10,662 nucleotides of DNA from an uncultured Acetatifactor sp. (GTDB taxonomy: Bacteria; Bacillota; Clostridia; Lachnospirales; Lachnospiraceae), in NCBI GenBank assembly GCA_910589655.1, contig CAJUTJ010000080.1, positions 1 through 10,662 of the forward strand. The letters run 5' to 3'. Both the position numbers and the translations under genes were made by a program. Positions 6,944 through 10,662 of this stretch are shown one piece after another (positions within the stretch are counted from its first letter, which is position 1; each line of letters opens with the position of its first letter). The notes beneath the pieces were generated by a model. The model saw only the letters and a list, made by a program, of their open reading frames with translations, made no database searches and was not told the DNA's origin.

Positions 6944-8211
6944 AAAGGCAGTCATTGAAACGCTCTTTTATGAAAACTGTGACGGTCACAATGCTGACTG
7001 TATTCTTTTGCAGCGGCTTTGCGATTTTCGGCTGTTATCGTTTCCAAAAGTATATTCTCCCCGATTCCAATGAGGTCTGGCTGACGCAGCAGACAACCGC
7101 CCCGGATGGTACGGTCACAGAGACAAAGGTGAGGTATGTCCTTGATGGCCTACCAGCGCCATTCACCCAACTGGTAGCGAGCGGCCAGGAACATAGCGAG
7201 AGTCAGGGACAGACGAACTACATGATAGAGCGTATTGAATCCAGCTACTCCATGCTTTCCCCTAAAGCGAGAACGGCCTACCTTGTTTCGCAAATTTGTA
7301 TGGTGCTGTTGCCACTCCTGTTTGCTGTGATTGGAATTACTTTGTGTGCGTGGTGGTTTTATCACAAGGTACTGGAGCCGCCGATCACTGCCCTGATGGA
7401 TGCCACTGCACACATTCAAGACCGGGATTTGAACTTCCAAATCAACTTTGACGGGCAGGATGAATTGGGGCAGCTCTGTACCGCCTTTGAGAAAATGCGG
7501 CAGACATTATATGAGAATAACCGCCAGATGTGGAGTATGCTGGAGGAACGCCGTGTATTGCAGGCGTCCGTGGCCCACGATCTGCGCAACCCCATCGCCA
7601 TCATAACCGGCTATGTGGAATATTTGCAGGAGAACAGCCATGGCGGAACCTTGACGGAGGAAAAATTGGAAAAGGCGCTCTCTAATCTCGGCATTACCGC
7701 AGAGCGCATGGGCCGCTATACTGATACCATGCGTGACCTGGGGGCTATCGAAGAAATAGAAGTTCATCGCAGAGAAGTGGAACTTCCTGATTTTTTACAG
7801 CATATGGCAGATTCTCTATCTATTCTGTTTCAAAATACCGAAGTGCGTTTTTTCTGTGATTTTCATGTGCCGAAGGGCAGGACTGTCTTTGATGGGGAAT
7901 TGTTGTACCGTGTTCTGGAAAACCTGATCTCCAATGCCCTCCGTTTTGCGGAACATCAAATTGAGCTAGATTTTTACTTGGAACATGGAACGCTGTCGGC
8001 CACTGTGACAGACGATGGGCCAGGCTTTTCGGAAAAGATACTACGAAAAAAAAACGCCTTGTTCTACTCTGAAGATAGCTCCGGCAAACACCTGGGCCTG
8101 GGGCTTGCGGTGAGCCGGGTGCTGTGCCAGAAGCATGGGGGAACCATAGAACTGTCAAATCAATCGCCCCATGGAGCCTGCGTAAAAGCCACTATCACCA
8201 TCAAGCAATAA
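6931..8211 (+). CDS. sensor histidine kinase of the lipoprotein-linked system
   Basis: This is a 426-residue membrane kinase paired with the overlapping upstream regulator. TM1 is at about 17-36, followed by an extracytoplasmic segment of about 80 residues with no recognisable domain. TM2 is at about 119-142 and a HAMP domain at about 143-195. The dimerisation/phospho-acceptor motif is SVAHDLRNPIAI with His216. The N-box NLISNAL holds Asn331 and Asn335, G1 is DDGPGF (361-366) and G2 is LGLGLAV (388-394). All boxes needed for autophosphorylation are present. The chosen start is ATG at 6931, inside the end of the regulator gene, with GGGGGA about 10 bases upstream. A TTG at 6913 in the same frame would add six residues and has no better ribosome site. 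A strong terminator follows the stop, so the kinase and regulator form their own transcript. The stimulus is unknown. Confidence 0.94.
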   Translation: MEKIKRQSLKRSFMKTVTVTMLTVFFCSGFAIFGCYRFQKYILPDSNEVWLTQQTTAPDGTVTETKVRYVLDGLPAPFTQLVASGQEHSESQGQTNYMIERIESSYSMLSPKARTAYLVSQICMVLLPLLFAVIGITLCAWWFYHKVLEPPITALMDATAHIQDRDLNFQINFDGQDELGQLCTAFEKMRQTLYENNRQMWSMLEERRVLQASVAHDLRNPIAIITGYVEYLQENSHGGTLTEEKLEKALSNLGITAERMGRYTDTMRDLGAIEEIEVHRREVELPDFLQHMADSLSILFQNTEVRFFCDFHVPKGRTVFDGELLYRVLENLISNALRFAEHQIELDFYLEHGTLSATVTDDGPGFSEKILRKKNALFYSEDSSGKHLGLGLAVSRVLCQKHGGTIELSNQSPHGACVKATITIKQ

Positions 8212-8221
8212 TTCGTCCCTC

Positions 8222-8262
8222 CAAAATGCCGCCCCAAAATTGGGGCGGCATTTTGAATTTCT
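8222..8262 (+). terminator. intrinsic terminator after the second two-component system
   Basis: A perfect 16-base inverted repeat (8222-8237 and 8240-8255), with the GC-rich core GCCGCCCC/GGGGCGGC and a 2-base AA gap, lies 10 bases past the kinase stop. The 3' arm ends in ATTTTG and is followed by AATTTCTT. Because the arms begin and end in A and T runs, it could work in both directions. It separates the kinase transcript from the lipoprotein promoter, whose operator begins 6 bases beyond the stem. Confidence 0.85.
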
Positions 8263-8293
8263 TGACCGAATTTTGACTTTCGCCCTCTATACT
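8261..8293 (+). promoter_or_regulatory. promoter/operator of the lipoprotein pair
   Basis: CTTGACCGAATTTTGACTTT (8261-8280) matches the box before the response regulator at 19 of 20 positions. It is followed after the same 7 bases by the -10-like TATACT (8288-8293). The repeats are TTGACC (8262-8267) and TTGACT (8273-8278), 11 bases apart. The neighbouring phosphorylated regulator is the inferred activator. Transcription would start near 8300, just before the GGGAGG ribosome site. Confidence 0.68.
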
Positions 8294-8321
8294 TAGTCCA
8301 TCAAAACAAGGGAGGATATTT

Positions 8322-9383
8322 ATGCGAAAACGCTTGATTGCTGTTCCCCTTATATGCGGCGCTCTTTTATCCCTCGCCGCTTGCGGGGACTACTCCATTC
8401 CAGACAGTCCGCCCCCGCCGTCACAGTCTGCCGATGCAAACCCGTTTGAGGCGGCGGAGGACGAGTCCGGATTTCTGGCAACGCTAACACACGGAGCCGC
8501 TTCACCTGACTTCTCCGAAAGCGGAGAACGGCTGCCATTTGCGTATGACGGTGGCGAGTTTCAGCTTGCGTATCAGTATTCTGTTACCGGCAAGTTGGAT
8601 GCCGTTGGATTTCTCCTGTTTCTGGATGGCAAACCGCAGCCCTACAAAGTGAACGATACCTCAACGGAGTATGAGTATTGCCACAGCTTTGCCGCAGGAG
8701 AGGAAGGGAAGGATCAGGATTTTTCCTTTTTCTTTGAGCCTGTGACCGGCAGTGCCGGCGATACGCTGACCTTGACGGTGGTAAGCATCACAAACCCGGA
8801 CTTCCAACCGGATATGGAATCCACCTCTGGCTATGGCTGGTATCATAAGTGCTTAGAATATCGGACTCAATTGCAATTTAACGAAAGTGCTTCTCCTGAT
8901 ATTCCGTTTCAGGCAAAAGCTACGGATGCTTTTTCCAATGTGAATATACAGGAAGAAAAAATTACATCCGCATACATAGTAAAAACACTCAGACAGAATG
9001 GGTGGGATGGTGTGACTATGGATAATCTGAATCAGGGTGTTTACTATACCGCAGATTTCAACGACAGCATTGTGTTTGACAATCTCTGCCTTTCTGATTC
9101 TGATGAAGTTGCTTTCCGCTATACAATATGTGGAATCCCCGGCGTTGAATATGATCTTTCCTTTTTCATTGATCATCAACCGGTCTGCTTAGACAATGGG
9201 CTTTCTTATCATGTTGCCTTATCGAAAGGCAACCGATGGGTGTTTGAAATAGCATTTGACACCTCGAAAATGGATTCTTTCCAAACATTCTATGTTATGG
9301 CTGTACCTAAAAACAGCGGCAATGATGTTCTGCCGGTGTTAAAAAGCAGCTCAATTTTACTATACAAGGAGAACGAACAATGA
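8322..9383 (+). CDS. secreted lipoprotein with two beta-rich domains, function unknown
   Basis: This is a 353-residue predicted lipoprotein. It has a basic N-terminus (MRKR), a hydrophobic stretch and the lipobox LAAC, with lipidation expected at Cys21 and anchoring on the outer face of the membrane. A Pro/Ser/Ala-rich linker (about 25-45) follows. Residues about 78-160 and 260-335 look like two copies of one beta-rich, Ig-like domain. EFQLAYQYSVTG pairs with EVAFRYTICGIPG, FLLFLDGKPQPY with LSFFIDHQPVCL, and the strands ending in SITNP with those ending in AVPKN. I recognise no named family or catalytic motif. The ribosome site is AGGGAGG, 7 bases before ATG. The gene is preceded by the regulator box and its stop overlaps the next start (ATGA). 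From about 8860 onward the gene becomes clearly more AT-rich. Possible roles are ligand capture for the kinase or envelope protection; neither is shown. Confidence 0.88.
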   Translation: MRKRLIAVPLICGALLSLAACGDYSIPDSPPPPSQSADANPFEAAEDESGFLATLTHGAASPDFSESGERLPFAYDGGEFQLAYQYSVTGKLDAVGFLLFLDGKPQPYKVNDTSTEYEYCHSFAAGEEGKDQDFSFFFEPVTGSAGDTLTLTVVSITNPDFQPDMESTSGYGWYHKCLEYRTQLQFNESASPDIPFQAKATDAFSNVNIQEEKITSAYIVKTLRQNGWDGVTMDNLNQGVYYTADFNDSIVFDNLCLSDSDEVAFRYTICGIPGVEYDLSFFIDHQPVCLDNGLSYHVALSKGNRWVFEIAFDTSKMDSFQTFYVMAVPKNSGNDVLPVLKSSSILLYKENEQ

Positions 9384-10336
9384 AGAAATATTGGACTATC
9401 ATTTTTACTCTGCTTTTTGCATTTGCTCTTTCCGCCTGTGGTGGAAAGACAGATACCGATACACCATACGGTACTGTCACCGGCACAGATTATTCGCAGC
9501 AGAACTCTATATCTACTACGCAGTCCCCGCAGGTGCAAGAAGAATCGGATGCTGGTTCTTATCCCCATGATTATGTACAGGGAAAGTTTGATGCTTCCCT
9601 GTTTGCTGGAAAAGTAAAAAGCTGCGCGTATGCCGGAAATGACAAAATAATCGTTCTTTCAGATAAGCTGTACCTTTATGACACGCAAAGTGGTGTCGTA
9701 TTAGCTGAAACAGAACCTCCTTTAGAGTTTTTTGAAGTATCTGCATTTGAAGGTGGATACTTGCTGACGGGATTTTCATCGAATGGAGCCACCGCCTATT
9801 TTTACGATGAGAACCTTTCATTGACAAAAGAGATTGTGACAATGGATTTGCTGGAAGAAGATTTAGTAACAAGTATTGCCATCTCTTCTGATGGGAAGAA
9901 ACTTGCCCTTGCAGGGACGTACGGTCTTTATGTGTATGATTTGGAAAACGAAAGTACCGAGAGGCTGCTTGTTCAGGGAGATCGTTTTGCTGCCAACAGC
10001 ATGGAAATTGTTTTTTTCAGCAGTGTGACATTCCTATCTGAAAATACGCAAATTGCATACTGTGGCCGAGGGCGCTCTATCTCTGATACAGCAGACGATG
10101 AGTTGTTTTCCATCTGTGGTACAGTTGCGGTTAATGGAGATCACCTTAACATTGCCAAACTATCCGATTATGTAATTGACACGAACAACATACAGAATCG
10201 CGTCAATCGGATTTTTATGCCGCAGGAAATTTCAGAACCGGGAGATTTCGGGAAAAACACCGCCTCTTTGATATGGCTTGATTCTAAAACAGGCCAAGAA
10301 AACCAATTTGCTTTTTCATCCGGCGATGTTGGATAG
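9380..10336 (+). CDS. lipoprotein with beta-propeller-like repeats, possibly truncated
   Basis: This is a 318-residue predicted lipoprotein. It starts MKKYW, has a hydrophobic segment and the lipobox LSAC (lipidation at Cys20), followed by a Thr/Ser/Gln-rich linker to about residue 60. The body shows blade-like repeats: DKIIVLSDKLYLYDTQSG (88-105), GYLLTGFSSNGATAYFYDEN (126-145) and AISSDGKKLALAGTYGLYVYDLEN (167-190). These recall WD40/quinoprotein-type propellers used for protein or ligand binding. The last recognisable strand (ASLIWLDSKTGQ, 295-306) is followed after 12 residues by the stop, within what would be a blade, so the C-terminus may be lost. The ATG overlaps the previous gene's TGA, with AAGGAGAA just upstream, so the two proteins are translationally coupled and probably act together. 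Function is unknown. Confidence 0.85.
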   Translation: MKKYWTIIFTLLFAFALSACGGKTDTDTPYGTVTGTDYSQQNSISTTQSPQVQEESDAGSYPHDYVQGKFDASLFAGKVKSCAYAGNDKIIVLSDKLYLYDTQSGVVLAETEPPLEFFEVSAFEGGYLLTGFSSNGATAYFYDENLSLTKEIVTMDLLEEDLVTSIAISSDGKKLALAGTYGLYVYDLENESTERLLVQGDRFAANSMEIVFFSSVTFLSENTQIAYCGRGRSISDTADDELFSICGTVAVNGDHLNIAKLSDYVIDTNNIQNRVNRIFMPQEISEPGDFGKNTASLIWLDSKTGQENQFAFSSGDVG

Positions 10337-10388
10337 TGCGTAGGGGCGACAAACAATTACAAATAAAAAAGGGACTTCCTCAATCCTT

Positions 10389-10423
10389 AAAAGGCTATGA
10401 CAGCAACGGTTATAGTCTTTTTT
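10389..10423 (+). terminator. intrinsic terminator after the lipoprotein pair
   Basis: AAAAGGCTATGA (10389-10400) pairs with TTATAGTCTTTT (10410-10421) over 12 positions, including two G-T wobbles, around a 9-base loop. The T-run extends to six (10418-10423). It lies 53 bases beyond the second lipoprotein stop and is the likely end of that transcript. Confidence 0.6.
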
Positions 10424-10443
10424 CATGCGGTAATTACCGTATG
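10424..10443. promoter_or_regulatory. 20-base palindrome, candidate operator
   Basis: CATGCGGTAATTACCGTATG is symmetric over 20 bases with one mismatched pair, around a perfect 12-base core CGGTAATTACCG. It begins immediately after the terminator T-run and lies about 145 bases before the next gene. With no loop it suits binding of a dimeric repressor better than an RNA hairpin. The binding protein is unknown and no promoter is evident beside it. Confidence 0.4.
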
Positions 10444-10467
10444 AAATGAATTTCTATTCCCCCAAGC

Positions 10468-10509
10468 GGAGAAATACCCAACACCAATATTCCGCAATCT
10501 AATTTCTCC
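10468..10509. repeat. 8-base inverted repeat in the leader of the last gene
   Basis: GGAGAAAT (10468-10475) and ATTTCTCC (10502-10509) form a perfect inverted repeat with a 26-base spacer, 80-120 bases ahead of the final gene. It may be a leader hairpin or chance. The rest of 10444-10588 is AT-rich without a recognisable promoter. Confidence 0.25.
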
Positions 10510-10588
10510 ACAATAAACGGAAGAAAACCATATATCAGCACCGAAACCAATCAATCATATCAATCCATATCACAGGAGGGCAAAGACC

Positions 10589-10662
10589 ATGAATAAAAAG
10601 CAGGAACAACAGATTTTGGACTATTACAGTACCGCCGACAAATATATCCGTAGCAAGACACA
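10589..10662 (+). CDS. start of an unidentified gene, cut by the window edge
   Basis: ATG at 10589 is preceded by an excellent ribosome site AGGAGGG (10574-10580) at 8 bases spacing, and opens a frame that runs to the end of the window. The 24 visible codons read MNKKQEQQILDYYSTADKYI and then RSKT, a charged, soluble-looking N-terminus without signal peptide. It is too short to identify. It is separated from the lipoprotein genes by a terminator and a palindrome, so it probably belongs to a different unit. Confidence 0.6.
   Translation, partial: MNKKQEQQILDYYSTADKYIRSKT

Noticed and set aside
10336..10449. 37-codon GTG-initiated gene after the second lipoprotein
   Set aside because: No ribosome site, and it spans a convincing terminator and a palindrome; kept only as a possible frameshift remnant in the findings.
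1..10662. CRISPR arrays, tRNA/rRNA genes, riboswitches, reverse transcriptases
   Set aside because: No regularly spaced direct repeats, cloverleaf-like sequences, known aptamer cores or relevant protein motifs were seen on either strand.

Overview
The window looks like an accessory, mobile-element-rich stretch from a gut-type Clostridia genome (Lachnospiraceae or Oscillospiraceae level; this is inference). The reasons are the strong AGGAGG-type ribosome sites, the use of GTG and TTG starts, the Gram-positive lipoproteins and envelope-sensing systems, and remnants of an IS630-type transposase and of TnpV, a protein known from clostridial transposons such as Tn4451. No rRNA, tRNA, CRISPR array or intact transposase is visible.

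Left half (135-5314, all on the minus strand, so transcribed right to left): a compact four-gene unit. In order of transcription it is an ABC ATPase, a large two-domain FtsX/MacB-type permease, an OmpR-family response regulator and a membrane histidine kinase. The genes overlap or abut except for a 63-base gap before the regulator. Upstream of the ATPase are four GTTAAG-type repeats in two pairs, followed by a -10-like TATGAT. This layout suggests that the regulator activates its own operon and that the transporter exports or relieves an envelope-active compound.

Middle (5315-6268): no intact gene. It holds the operon-1 promoter, then a same-frame mosaic of three broken gene pieces (IS630 transposase core, start of an unknown membrane protein, core of TnpV). 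Next comes a roughly 130-base MITE-like palindromic element with a hairpin at each end, and then the promoter of the second cluster.

Right half (6269-10336, plus strand): a second, unrelated two-component system (OmpR-type regulator with kinase, overlapping genes) closed by a perfect hairpin terminator. It is followed by two translationally coupled lipoprotein genes. The clearest regulatory signal in the window is here. A 20-base box (CTTGACCRAATTTTGACTTT, a direct repeat with 11-base period) occurs both before the regulator and before the lipoproteins with one mismatch, and in each case it ends exactly 7 bases before a -10 hexamer. This ties the kinase/regulator pair to the lipoprotein pair as one autoregulated module. 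The first lipoprotein seems to contain two copies of a beta-rich domain and becomes markedly more AT-rich in its second half. The second resembles a beta-propeller that ends early.

Right edge (10337-10662): a terminator, a 20-base near-perfect palindrome, and the first 24 codons of an unidentified gene that runs off the window.
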